A DNA stretch of 64,000 bases from Afipia sp. GAS231 (GTDB taxonomy: Bacteria; Pseudomonadota; Alphaproteobacteria; Rhizobiales; Xanthobacteraceae), in the NCBI RefSeq assembly GCF_900103365.1, contig NZ_LT629703.1, positions 434,001 through 498,000 on the forward strand, given 5' to 3'. The position numbers and the translations under genes are program-made. Within the stretch, counting starts at the first letter, position 1. Every line of letters starts with the position of its first letter. The notes under the pieces were generated by a model. The model made no database searches. It saw nothing but the letters and a program-made list of their open reading frames with translations, and was not told the DNA's origin. This document shows positions 47,977-56,057 of this stretch, in pieces.

Positions 47977-48456
47977 TCAGGAATCGCAGCAGGCTGACGC
48001 GGACGCAGCAGATGCGGCTTGCGGAACGCAACAAGCGCTCTGCTTTTCGTGCGCCACCCGCACCGCCCGCTCGCCGCTACCGTCGCCGTAATCGGTGCTT
48101 TCGCCGGTCGTCAGAAAGGTCTCCCATGCGATCCCCGCGGGATCGTCGATCCAAGACTTCTCGGATTTGGCATAGCAGCACGCGGTGGCGCCCTGCTCGA
48201 CGACTTCGCCGCCGGCCTTGTGAAGGCGGGCATAGACTTCCTGCAGTTCGCCGGAATTCTCGACCTGAATGCCGAGGTGATCGAGGCCCGGCTGCCGCCC
48301 CCGCGTCGAGATGGCGAAATTGACCCGGGGATCTTCCAGCATCCACTTGGCGTAATCGGCTTTGACCACGGCAGGCTCGGCTGCGAACAGCGCCGAATAG
48401 AATCCGATCGATCGCGGCAGGTCTTCGACCGCCATGTGAATGTGAAGGCGCTTCAT
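47977..48456 (-). CDS. arsI: C-As lyase / ArsI-CadI type dioxygenase
   Basis: 159 residues. VOC (glyoxalase/dioxygenase) fold. Metal-binding His near residue 5 or 7, H60 and E112; the arsenic-binding vicinal cysteines are C93-C94 in the TACCYAKSEKSW motif, the known ArsI signature. ArsI cleaves the C-As bond of trivalent methylarsenicals. The C-terminus is Cys/Ala-rich (QSACCVPQAAS, ASACCDS), perhaps a metal-binding tail. Second gene of the ars operon. Confidence 0.93.
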   Translation of the reverse strand: MKRLHIHMAVEDLPRSIGFYSALFAAEPAVVKADYAKWMLEDPRVNFAISTRGRQPGLDHLGIQVENSGELQEVYARLHKAGGEVVEQGATACCYAKSEKSWIDDPAGIAWETFLTTGESTDYGDGSGERAVRVAHEKQSACCVPQAASAASASACCDS

Positions 48457-48467
48457 GACATTCCCCC

Positions 48468-48821
48468 TCAGGCCGTAGCCTTGACGCGTTTGCCGCGCGC
48501 GGGCTTGCACCATGCGACGGGCGCGCAGAGATCGGCGCGACCGCCACAACAATCTTCCACCATGAACGACGTCAGGCGCTGAAACGCCGCCAGATTGGCC
48601 CGGTAAATGATGGAACGGCTCTTCCGCTCGCTCAAGACCAACTCCGCGCGCGACAGCACCGCCAGATGCGACGACATCGTGTTCTGCGGCACGGCGAGCG
48701 CCTTGGCGATGTCGCCGGCCGCCAGACCGTCCGGCTCATGCTTCACCAATAGCCTGAAGACATCCAGGCGGGTGGATTGGGCCAGCGCGGCCAGCGCGAG
48801 AATGGCGTCTTCCGATTCCAT
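48468..48821 (-). CDS. arsR: ArsR/SmtB family arsenical repressor
   Basis: 117 residues. Winged HTH with LAVPQNTMSSHLAVLSRAEL. Cysteines C91-C92 and C99 in VEDCCGGRADLCAP form a C-terminal As(III) site of the AfArsR type. ATG 48821 sits within the 9-bp inverted repeat TCCATATAT/ATATATGGA (48817-48846), so the operator overlaps its own start. A longer frame from 48857 is possible. First gene of the operon. Confidence 0.92.
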   Translation of the reverse strand: MESEDAILALAALAQSTRLDVFRLLVKHEPDGLAAGDIAKALAVPQNTMSSHLAVLSRAELVLSERKSRSIIYRANLAAFQRLTSFMVEDCCGGRADLCAPVAWCKPARGKRVKATA

Positions 48822-48846
48822 ATATCTAGACTTATGGATATATGGA
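48817..48846 (-). promoter_or_regulatory. Candidate ArsR operator overlapping arsR start
   Basis: TCCATATAT (48817-48825) and ATATATGGA (48838-48846), perfect 9-bp inverted repeat, spacer 12. Contains the proposed arsR ATG. Confidence 0.65.
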
Positions 48847-48900
48847 GCGCCCGTCAAGCGCCGATAGCAAATCCGGTTGAACGGGCACCGAACGCCGCGG

Positions 48901-49353
48901 CTACGGCTCCAAGCTTCGTTTCGATTCAGGCCGCCGAATATCGAGAATATCCAGCACCGGACAATCCGGTGCCGTCTTGCCGGAACAGCGTGCCACGGTC
49001 CTGGAAAGCAGTCGTTCCATCCTGGTCAAGTCATCGAGCTTGGCGCGGATGTCCTCAAGATGATGCGCGGCGATCTCGCGTACTTCGCGGCACGAGGCTT
49101 TTTCAGGCCCGCCAAGCCGCAGCAACGCGCGGATATCCTCAAGCGAAAACCCGAGTTCGCGCGAGCGCCGGATGAAAGCCAGCATTCGGAGGTCGGTTGC
49201 GCCATAGACCCGCCGGCCGTTCGCCGTTCGGGTCGGCGGGGGAAGCATCGCCACCCGCTCGTAGTAGCGGATGGTTTCGATCTTCACGCCACTGCGTTTC
49301 GACAGTTCCCCGATCGGCAGACTCTCGGCTCGCGAAGACGTGATGGCGCGCAT
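48901..49353 (-). CDS. merR: MerR-type mercury regulator
   Basis: 150 residues. N-terminal HTH (IGELSKRSGVKIETIRYYER) and C-terminal Cys set C88, C123 and C131 (ASCREVREI; VARCSGKTAPDCPV), spacing near the Hg(II)-MerR set C82/C117/C126. It should bind the operator at 49364-49394 and activate the divergent merT promoter when mercury is present. Also lies upstream of arsR on the same strand, 79 bp away, but arsR has its own operator. Confidence 0.93.
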   Translation of the reverse strand: MRAITSSRAESLPIGELSKRSGVKIETIRYYERVAMLPPPTRTANGRRVYGATDLRMLAFIRRSRELGFSLEDIRALLRLGGPEKASCREVREIAAHHLEDIRAKLDDLTRMERLLSRTVARCSGKTAPDCPVLDILDIRRPESKRSLEP

Positions 49354-49363
49354 GAAACAGTCC

Positions 49364-49394
49364 TTGATCCTGTAGTCGCTACAGGATGCATCCT
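49364..49394 (+). promoter_or_regulatory. MerR-controlled merT promoter
   Basis: TTGATC (49364-49369) as -35; overlapping dyad TCCTGTAG (49368-49375), TCG, CTACAGGA (49379-49386); a 19-bp spacer ends at CATCCT (49389-49394), the long spacer typical of MerR promoters. Transcript start would fall near 49401. Confidence 0.7.
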
Positions 49395-49434
49395 ATACCC
49401 CATGGCACGCGATCAAGACCATCACATTGGCGAC

Positions 49435-49788
49435 ATGCGGCATCAGCCGGGGCTCGTGGCAGCGGGCGGCCTTCTCGGCGCGCTTGCGGCCTCGTCGTGC
49501 TGCATCTTGCCCCTCGTCCTGTTTAGCCTGGGCGTGAGCGGCGCGTGGATCGGCAACTTCACGCGGCTTGCGCCGTATCAGCCGTGGTTCATTGCGGCCA
49601 CAATGGCGTTCCTGGGCTACGGTTACTGGCTGGTCTATCGATCCACGCGGGTTGCCTGTGCCGAGGGCAAATCCTGCGCGCGACCGCTGTCAAACCGGAT
49701 CGTCAAGACCGGACTCATCCTGGCGACGATCCTCGTCTTCATCGCACTGGGCTTCGATTTCATCGCCCCCCTGCTCCTCAATCCGTGA
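49435..49788 (+). CDS. merT: Mercuric ion inner-membrane transport protein MerT
   Basis: 117 residues, three hydrophobic segments. First helix carries the metal pair C22-C23 (ASSCCILPLVL); a second pair is in VACAEGKSCARP on the loop. ATG 49402 would lie inside the promoter start region, so I choose ATG 49435 (MRHQPGL), which also gives the normal MerT length. First gene of the merT-merP unit. No merA follows. Confidence 0.9.
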   Translation: MRHQPGLVAAGGLLGALAASSCCILPLVLFSLGVSGAWIGNFTRLAPYQPWFIAATMAFLGYGYWLVYRSTRVACAEGKSCARPLSNRIVKTGLILATILVFIALGFDFIAPLLLNP

Positions 49789-49800
49789 ACGGAAAATCCA

Positions 49801-50085
49801 ATGACCAGACTTCTCACCTACGCCGTAATCACAGTTGGCATCGTCGTTTCGTCGGCCGCAATGGCGGCGGAAAGGACCGTCACTCTGGCCGTGAAGAATA
49901 TGGACTGCGCGGCCTGCCCTTCGATCGTCAAAGGAAGCCTCGAGGCCGTCCCGGGTGTCACCAAAGTTGGGGTGTCCTACAAGGACAAGACGGCAACGGT
50001 CATTTATGACGATACCAAAACCGAGGTGGACCGACTGACTTCGGCGACGACCAATGCCGGTTATCCTTCCGCTCCCAAGAGCTGA
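49801..50085 (+). CDS. merP: Periplasmic mercury-binding protein MerP
   Basis: 94 residues. Signal peptide MTRLLTYAVITVGIVVSSAA, cleaved near AMA. Heavy-metal-associated fold with the ligand pair C36 and C39 in KNMDCAACP. It hands Hg(II) to MerT. Starts 12 bp after merT. Confidence 0.93.
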   Translation: MTRLLTYAVITVGIVVSSAAMAAERTVTLAVKNMDCAACPSIVKGSLEAVPGVTKVGVSYKDKTATVIYDDTKTEVDRLTSATTNAGYPSAPKS

Positions 50086-50089
50086 TCCG

Positions 50090-50314
50090 ATGATTCTTCA
50101 ATCGACCATCACCTGTCCGATCTGCGCCACCGCCAGATCCGAGACGATGCCGACCGATGCCTGCCGGTTCTTTTACGAATGCACCGGCTGCGGAACAAAG
50201 CTGAAGCCGAAGGCGGGCGATTGCTGCGTGTTCTGCTCCTACGGCTCGGTGCCGTGCCCGCCGATACAGGCGGTACGCTCGGGCGAACCCGGCGCCGCCT
50301 CCTGCTGTACATAA
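50090..50314 (+). CDS. GDCCVFCSYG-type Cys-rich small protein
   Basis: 74 residues from ATG 50090, 4 bp after merP. Cysteines in two pairs: CPICATARS and CTGCGT, then GDCCVFCSYGS and CPP near the end, and CC before the C-terminal Thr. The GDCCVFCSYG(D/S)VPCPP signature names a small family that accompanies merT/merP in many proteobacteria. Probably zinc or mercury binding, cytoplasmic. Function not established. Confidence 0.85.
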   Translation: MILQSTITCPICATARSETMPTDACRFFYECTGCGTKLKPKAGDCCVFCSYGSVPCPPIQAVRSGEPGAASCCT

Positions 50315-50318
50315 CCCC

Positions 50319-50486
50319 GAGGCCGCAGCGCGCGTCGAACTGGTGTTGCCCGAAACCGGCGCCTGCAGTCGCTCGGCTGCGCCCAGCGCAAGCCAGTGCT
50401 GCGGTGGACCGGCGCCGGCGGCGGTTGACGCCTGTTGCATCGCGGATGCAAATGCCAAACAACAAGGCAAAAGCGGATGCGGATAA
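50319..50486 (+). pseudogene. C-terminal remnant of an ars-linked oxidoreductase (Cys-rich tail)
   Basis: An open stretch without a start codon, ending at TAA 50484, reads EAAARVELVLPETGACSRS, then a tail with CCGGPAP, DACC and ending GKSGCG. From memory this resembles the tail of FAD/NAD(P)-binding oxidoreductases found in rhizobial ars clusters (ArsO-like). The upstream body is missing, replaced by the mer unit. So it looks like a deletion remnant. The match is recalled, not aligned. Confidence 0.45.
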
Positions 50487-50560
50487 CGCGTCCTGGACAC
50501 TGAGGACAAGGCAATTTCTCGAGAAGGAGCACTCGTACCTTGCGCAGCGGCGATTAAGCC

Positions 50561-51724
50561 ATGAGCTCGCGCCCCGTTCCCCTGATTCTGGCGCTCGGCA
50601 CCACGCAGACGCTGGCCTGGGCCTCCAGCATGTACCTGCCGGCCATCCTGGCCGATCCGATGGCGCGCGATCTCGGGGTTTCCTCGAACTGGGTATTCGC
50701 CGCATTTTCGGCGTCGCTGGTGCTCTCGGCCCTGCTCGGCCCGCGCATCGGGCGTCAGATCGATCTGGTCGGCGGCCGATCGGTGCTGTCGATCTCCAAC
50801 CTGGTGCTGGCGGCGGGACTGGTGCTGCTCGGCTTTGCGACCTCGATCCCCGTGCTCGTCCTCGCCTGGCTGGTGCTCGGCATCGGTATGGGCGCCGGCC
50901 TCTATGATGCAGCGTTTGCCGCGCTGGGGCGCATCTATGGCGACACGGCGCGCCGCTCGATCACCGGCATCACCCTGATCGCGGGCTTTGCCTCGACGGT
51001 CGGATGGCCGCTGTCGGCCTGGGGGCTGGAAACCATCGGCTGGCGCAACACCTGCTTTGCCTGGGCGGCCGCGCATATCCTGATCGGCCTGCCGCTCAAC
51101 TGGCTGATGCTGCCGGCGGTGAAAGGCGCGAAGGCGGCAGTTGCCGCGGCCGTCAAGCCGCAGATTGCGATCGACCGCACCTTGATCCTGCTGGCGTTCG
51201 TGTTTGCGGCGGCCTGGACCGTCACCGGCGCGATGGCCGCGCATCTGCCGCGCATTCTGGAAGCCGCGGGCGCGACTTCTGGCCAGGCGGTGTTCGCCGG
51301 CGCACTGATCGGCCCGTCGCAGGTGCTGGCGCGGATTTTCGAGGCGAGCTTTCTCAGCCGGTTTCATCCGCTGGTCTCGACCCGCCTTGCCTGCATCACG
51401 CATCCGATCGGCGCCACCATCCTGGCGCTGGCCGGTGGCGGCGCGGCCAGCGCGTTTGCGATCTTTCACGGCACCGGCAACGGCATCCTGACCATTGCGC
51501 GCGGCACGCTGCCGCTCGCGATCTTCGGCCCGAAGGATTACGGCTATCGCCTCGGCATCATCGGCGCGCCGGCGCGGATGGCGCAGGCGGCCGCCCCCCT
51601 GCTGTTCGGTCTTTTGATCGACACGATGGGCAGCCGTGTCCTGATCGTGTCGTCCGCGCTCAGTCTGTTGGCGCTGCTGGCCTTGTTCCTGGTGCCCAAC
51701 CACCCGCCCCGCCCCGAGACGTGA
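50561..51724 (+). CDS. MFS transporter
   Basis: 387 residues, twelve hydrophobic segments, with GPRIGRQIDLVGGRSVL as the MFS loop motif (D replaced in part). I recall this subtype beside ars genes in rhizobia. Substrate unknown; arsenical or metal export is only a contextual guess. Precedes two small genes on the same strand, overlapping the possible ATG 51724 by 1 nt. Confidence 0.85.
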   Translation: MSSRPVPLILALGTTQTLAWASSMYLPAILADPMARDLGVSSNWVFAAFSASLVLSALLGPRIGRQIDLVGGRSVLSISNLVLAAGLVLLGFATSIPVLVLAWLVLGIGMGAGLYDAAFAALGRIYGDTARRSITGITLIAGFASTVGWPLSAWGLETIGWRNTCFAWAAAHILIGLPLNWLMLPAVKGAKAAVAAAVKPQIAIDRTLILLAFVFAAAWTVTGAMAAHLPRILEAAGATSGQAVFAGALIGPSQVLARIFEASFLSRFHPLVSTRLACITHPIGATILALAGGGAASAFAIFHGTGNGILTIARGTLPLAIFGPKDYGYRLGIIGAPARMAQAAAPLLFGLLIDTMGSRVLIVSSALSLLALLALFLVPNHPPRPET

Positions 51725-51771
51725 TGCGTTTTGCACTTCCCTTCGCGACGGGTTTCGCGCAAAAACAGCTC

Positions 51772-51963
51772 ATGGACAACGACAGCAACAAGCCATCCGA
51801 CAGCAAGACCTTCCTGCAGTGGGCGATCACGCCGCCGCAATCCTATGCGCTCTACCTGGCCGCCCTGATCGTGATCTTCGTGTCGTCGTTCTACATCGGC
51901 ACCATGAAGCCGAAGAACGCCGTCGGCCTGACGCCGCCGCCGGTGTCCGCGCCGCGCAATTGA
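51772..51963 (+). CDS. Small single-pass membrane protein (63 aa)
   Basis: ATG 51772 gives 63 residues: polar, then one hydrophobic segment (SYALYLAALIVIFVSSFYIG), then a short Pro-rich tail. ATG 51724, overlapping the MFS stop, would add MRFALPFATGF. Seen as a short conserved protein in Bradyrhizobium (recollection). 8 bp before the RidA gene. Function unknown. Confidence 0.6.
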   Translation: MDNDSNKPSDSKTFLQWAITPPQSYALYLAALIVIFVSSFYIGTMKPKNAVGLTPPPVSAPRN

Positions 51964-51970
51964 GCCGGAC

Positions 51971-52387
51971 ATGACCTGCGACACCGTGCCTTCGATCACC
52001 CGCCTCAATCCGCCCGAGCTTGGAACGCCGCCCGGCTATTCGCAGATCGTCGAGGTGACCGCGCGCCGCTTGATCTTCATTGCCGGCCAGACCGCGCTCG
52101 ACGCCGACGGCCATCTGATCGGCAACAATGACTTCGCCGCGCAAGCCGGCCAGGTGTTCGAAAATCTCACCATTGCCTTGCGCGCCAGCGGATGCACGGC
52201 AGCCAATCTGGTCAAGCTGACGGTGTTTCTCACCGACATGGACAACCTCGCTCCCTATCGCGAAGCGCGAAACCGCTTCTTTTCTTCGGTGACACCACAG
52301 GCTGCCCCCGCAGTCACGCTGGTGGAAGTCTCGAAACTCTATGGCCCCGATTTCCTGATCGAGATCGAGGCCATCGCGGCGGCGTGA
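51971..52387 (+). CDS. RidA-family enamine/imine deaminase
   Basis: 138 residues. Rid fold with VTARRLIFIAGQTALDADG near residue 30, LVKLTVFLTDMDNLAPYREARN in the middle and APAVTLVEVSKLY near the C-terminal. A conserved Arg in the expected active-site position is not certain from sequence. RidA members hydrolyse reactive enamines; some groups have other roles. Ends 3 bp before the convergent EamA stop. Confidence 0.9.
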   Translation: MTCDTVPSITRLNPPELGTPPGYSQIVEVTARRLIFIAGQTALDADGHLIGNNDFAAQAGQVFENLTIALRASGCTAANLVKLTVFLTDMDNLAPYREARNRFFSSVTPQAAPAVTLVEVSKLYGPDFLIEIEAIAAA

Positions 52388-52389
52388 GC

Positions 52390-53268
52390 TTACGGCTTGC
52401 CGGATTCCGACGTCGCGATCCAGATTCCTGCAAACACTGCGACCAGCCCCAGCACGAGATTTGGTGTGATGGGTTCACCGACCAACTGGGTCGCCAGCAG
52501 TCCCGCTGCGAGCGGGTTCACGGTCATGGTGGCCGCGACGCGGGTCGGCGATGCCCGCTCCAGCGCCAGCACCCAGAGGATGAACGCCAGCGCGCCGCCG
52601 GCGATGCCAAGATAAAGCCCGGCGATCCATTGCGGCGTGCTGAAATGGCTCAGCACCGCAACGCTGCCGGTGAGCGATCCGACCACGATCAGCGCCGCGG
52701 CGCCCGTCCCCATCCCGACGGCGAGAAAACCGAGCGCGCTGGAACGCCGGATGAACGGACGCGACCAGACATTGTAGAACGCCATGCACAGCACGGCGCC
52801 GGTCATGATCAGTTCGCCGCGCCACGCACCAACAGGCGCGCTCGACAGGCCTGCGGCGAGTGCTGCGAAAACGCCGAGCACGGCGACACCGACGCCGATC
52901 GATTTCCGTTTCGTCAGCGGCTCGATGCCGAGCAGCGCGCCGACCACCATCGTGTGCAGCGGCAGCGTCGCCAGCGCCAGCGAGGCGCGCGCCGCCGTCG
53001 TGTAGGATATCGCGATATTGTAGAGCACGAAGAACACGCCGAAGAAAGCGAAGCCGAGTGCCGCGACCGCTGGGAGATCGCTGCGCGCAGGCCATCGCAC
53101 CTTCAACAGCAGGGCTGCCGGCAACACGCAGAGAAATCCGATGCCCCAGCGCAGGATCGCCATCGTGATCGGATCGGTATTGCCTGCGAGATACCGCGTG
53201 ATCGCCGCGGCCGATCCGCCAAGGCAACTCGACACCAGCGCGATTGCAACGCCGATCCATTCGCCCAC
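52390..53268 (-). CDS. EamA/DMT family transporter
   Basis: 292 residues, ten hydrophobic segments in two EamA repeats (first: MGEWIGVAIALVSSCLGG, second near residues 150-285: GELIMTGAVLCMAFYNVWSR, PLAAGLLATQLVGEPITPNL). Substrate unknown. Monocistronic, followed 29 bp upstream by another minus-strand gene. Confidence 0.88.
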   Translation of the reverse strand: MGEWIGVAIALVSSCLGGSAAAITRYLAGNTDPITMAILRWGIGFLCVLPAALLLKVRWPARSDLPAVAALGFAFFGVFFVLYNIAISYTTAARASLALATLPLHTMVVGALLGIEPLTKRKSIGVGVAVLGVFAALAAGLSSAPVGAWRGELIMTGAVLCMAFYNVWSRPFIRRSSALGFLAVGMGTGAAALIVVGSLTGSVAVLSHFSTPQWIAGLYLGIAGGALAFILWVLALERASPTRVAATMTVNPLAAGLLATQLVGEPITPNLVLGLVAVFAGIWIATSESGKP

Positions 53269-53297
53269 GCTCGCCTCCCCGCCGTCGCGCCGCGCAG

Positions 53298-53747
53298 CTA
53301 CGCTGCCATCAGTTGCAACACCAGAACGCAGCTCATCCGCGCGAAACTGAACATGTGATCACGACAGATCGCGCGCGCGAGCCGCGATTGCTCTTCCGCC
53401 GGGTCCTGAGCGCTTCCCAACCGGCGGGCGTTCGGGACGGTGCGGGTCATCGTAGGCACGAAACCTGAGCCCGCCAACAGCAACGAGCCCCAGCCGATCC
53501 ACCATGCGTATTCGCCTAGCACGATCTCTGCGCAGAAGGCGGCAAGTGTCAGCTGCATGACCACGGCAATCAGCCGGTTCATCGGATAGGCGTCGGTGGT
53601 GACGCGCCGGTAATAGTTCGAGATCGAGGTCAATATCTCCGGCGGCAGCACGTCGCCTGCGTGCTTGCGCGTTTGTACGTCGAACATCAGGTCGAACCAC
53701 AACACGGCGAGCAAAAATCCGGCCCCCGCGGCTGCGAAGCTATGCAT
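53298..53747 (-). CDS. Small membrane protein, function unknown
   Basis: 149 residues from ATG 53747 (AAGGGGGGATCGTC upstream is an excellent SD). Four hydrophobic segments; the LISNYYRRVTTDAYPMNRL-like loop and late SFARMSCVLVLQLMAA are notable. I recognise no family. Next gene on the left is a transporter. Confidence 0.7.
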   Translation of the reverse strand: MHSFAAAGAGFLLAVLWFDLMFDVQTRKHAGDVLPPEILTSISNYYRRVTTDAYPMNRLIAVVMQLTLAAFCAEIVLGEYAWWIGWGSLLLAGSGFVPTMTRTVPNARRLGSAQDPAEEQSRLARAICRDHMFSFARMSCVLVLQLMAA

Positions 53748-53857
53748 GACGATCCCCCCTTGGCTTGTGCGCCAGTCTAAACCATTGCGGGCGCGACCGG
53801 GCATGGCGATGTCCCGGGCATCGGCGCCAAAAGCGCGATCCCCCCGGCCCGCGGGGG

Positions 53858-55084
53858 TCAGCCCTGCTCTTCCGGCGGCTTGATGTGGCGGAACGAGAAC
53901 AGCAAGGCGATGTCGTAGGCGATCTTGAGCGTGCCGCAGACCACCAGCGGCAGGCCGGAGAACGCCGTCATCAACAGCGCGCCCGAGATCGCCGGGCTGA
54001 TCGCGGACGCCAGGCTCCGTGGCACGGCGGTAACGCTGGCGGCGGCGGGACGTTCGGCCGGCGTGACCACGGCCATGACATAGGAGGTGCGGGTCGGCAC
54101 ATCCATTTGCGACAGCGCCGAGCGCAGCAGCAATAGTCCGAGCGCCAGATAGAGGTTGGACGAAAACGCGGCCGCAATCAGGAACAGGCTGGAGGGAATA
54201 TGCGTGAACACCATGGTGTTGACGAGGCCGACGCGTTTGGCGATCCAGGCCGCCACCGGATAGGAAAACGCGCTCAGCGTGCTCGACCAGAAGAAAAACA
54301 ATCCGGCCGCGGACAGCGACAGGTCGAAGCGTTCGAACAGCCAGAGCACCAGCAGCGACTGGGCGACGAAGCCGCCGGCGAAGGCATCGATGCTGAACAG
54401 CGCGGCCAGTCTGTACACGATGACGCGCGAAGGCCCGAGCGGCGCCTGCGGGGCTTTCTCCTCGCCGCGCTCGTGCGGGACATGGCGATAAAGCGCCGCG
54501 CAGGCGATACCGAGCGCCGCATAGGCGAAAAACATCAGGCGGAACGCACCGAGCTTCGTGCTTCCGTTTGCCATCAACACGTCGGGCAATGCCGCCGCCA
54601 GCGAGCCCGCCGCGGTGCAGAGCGCGCCGATCAGGCTGTAGCGCGCAAACACCTGGGTGCGCTGGGCATCTGTGGCGCTGTGCGCCAGCACCGCATGTTC
54701 CAGCGGCACCAGCATGCCGAGATCGCCGCCGGAGGGATTAATGCTGCCGATAAATGCCACCAGCATGATCAACACGAAATGCTCGACGCCGGGAAAGGCG
54801 ATGCCGGTCGCCGCCATCAGGCCTGCGCCTGATATCAGGAGCAGACGCAAATCATGGCGTGGCGCAATCCAGCCCACGATCAGCGTCAACAGCGCGGTTC
54901 CGAGCAGCGAGGCGGTCGCAACCAGGCCGACCGCCACGGCGTCGTAACCCAGCGCCGTCATATAGGCCGGCAGGATGATGATGGCGAAGCCGTCGCCTAT
55001 CCCACGCAACCCCCGCGCCGCATAGAGCAAGGGGATCAGCGTGGTCGCCGAAGATGTCCCGGGTTCCGTCACGAGATCGGTCAA
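53858..55084 (-). CDS. MFS transporter
   Basis: 408 residues, twelve hydrophobic segments; first loop APRHDLRLLLISGAGLMAA. Two-helix pattern PALPDVLMANG-like in the middle loop. Substrate unknown. It follows the secreted protein gene by 9 bp on the same strand, so they may be co-transcribed. Confidence 0.85.
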   Translation of the reverse strand: MTDLVTEPGTSSATTLIPLLYAARGLRGIGDGFAIIILPAYMTALGYDAVAVGLVATASLLGTALLTLIVGWIAPRHDLRLLLISGAGLMAATGIAFPGVEHFVLIMLVAFIGSINPSGGDLGMLVPLEHAVLAHSATDAQRTQVFARYSLIGALCTAAGSLAAALPDVLMANGSTKLGAFRLMFFAYAALGIACAALYRHVPHERGEEKAPQAPLGPSRVIVYRLAALFSIDAFAGGFVAQSLLVLWLFERFDLSLSAAGLFFFWSSTLSAFSYPVAAWIAKRVGLVNTMVFTHIPSSLFLIAAAFSSNLYLALGLLLLRSALSQMDVPTRTSYVMAVVTPAERPAAASVTAVPRSLASAISPAISGALLMTAFSGLPLVVCGTLKIAYDIALLFSFRHIKPPEEQG

Positions 55085-55093
55085 GGCATTCCC

Positions 55094-55780
55094 CTAAGGC
55101 AGGACGGTAATCGACAGCTGATCGAAGCGCGTCACGCTGTCGGACTTGGTCCATAGCGCCACGCCGCCGGCCTCCACGAAGGTAGCATCCGTCGCTGTGA
55201 ACAATGGCTTGCCGTCATAGGAGACGGTAAAGCGTTTTCCTTCCGCGCGCAGGCCGAGCCGATGCCATTCGTTCGGGATGACCTTGAGATTGACGCCATC
55301 GAGTTGTTCGCGGCGGCCGTCGACGACGCGATAGAAGCGGACGTTGTCCTCCAGCGCATTGGCGCGGGCGACGTAATAATTGTCGGCATTCGTCAGTCGC
55401 ACCGCAATGCCTGCAGCCTGATCGGTCTTGCCGGCCACGGCCTTGAAGCGGATTTCGACGTCGACATTGGCGGCTGACAGGCTTTCGTGGATCGCGAGCG
55501 GAAACCGGTAGTCGGTGCGATCGGTGCTGGTCTGCTCGATCGCCTGTCCGCTGGCGGCCGTGCGGTCGGCCGTGACGGTCCATTCGCCCTCCCTGCCCCG
55601 GCCGGTCCGGGCGAAGGAAAATCCTGCCGGAGGCGATCCGGGGGTCATGCGGTCAATGGCAGTCATGGCGGCTCCTGTCTGCGCGGACGCGGATGGCGCG
55701 AGCGCGAGGGTGCACGCGACGAGGGCGGCGCGGAGATGTGGCCTGATAGGATTGGAAAAGACCGGCCGGTTGTCGTCCAT
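55094..55780 (-). CDS. Secreted concanavalin-like (DUF1080-type) protein
   Basis: 228 residues from ATG 55780. Signal peptide ending SASAQ. The mature domain (ANVDVEIRFKAVAGKTDQAAG, YYVARANALEDNVRFYRVVDG, EWHRLGLRAEGKRFTVSYDG, FVEAGGVALWTKSDS) fits the LamG/DUF1080 beta-sandwich, a carbohydrate-associated fold. Probably periplasmic. First gene of a two-gene unit with the MFS gene. No catalytic residues can be named. Confidence 0.78.
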   Translation of the reverse strand: MDDNRPVFSNPIRPHLRAALVACTLALAPSASAQTGAAMTAIDRMTPGSPPAGFSFARTGRGREGEWTVTADRTAASGQAIEQTSTDRTDYRFPLAIHESLSAANVDVEIRFKAVAGKTDQAAGIAVRLTNADNYYVARANALEDNVRFYRVVDGRREQLDGVNLKVIPNEWHRLGLRAEGKRFTVSYDGKPLFTATDATFVEAGGVALWTKSDSVTRFDQLSITVLP

Positions 55781-56057
55781 GCGCAATCCTCGACGCGTCG
55801 AGTGGTGCGCAGAGCTTGGACGGTGGGCCGTCTGACGGGGAGCCTGCTTTATCCCCGATGCCCCGCAAGCTAAGTCCAAACGTTGCGTTTCGCAAGCGCT
55901 CCCTGCCGCGACCGCGCCCTGCCTGCGAACAGGCGCCGCACGCCGGTTGACAGACGGGATGCCTAGCGGTTAATTCGCGCCATGGGGACTTTGCGATCTC
56001 CCCACGAGGCGACAAGCCCAAGCATCGCGTCCCGTTATTTCTTACGAGGGCGCAGCT

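Noticed and set aside
50000..51736. 578-residue minus-strand ORF over the MFS gene
   Set aside because: Antisense frame of the MFS gene; Arg/Gln-rich, no start context, no domain.
52192..53358. 388-residue plus-strand ORF over the EamA gene
   Set aside because: Antisense frame; Arg/His-rich with no domain.
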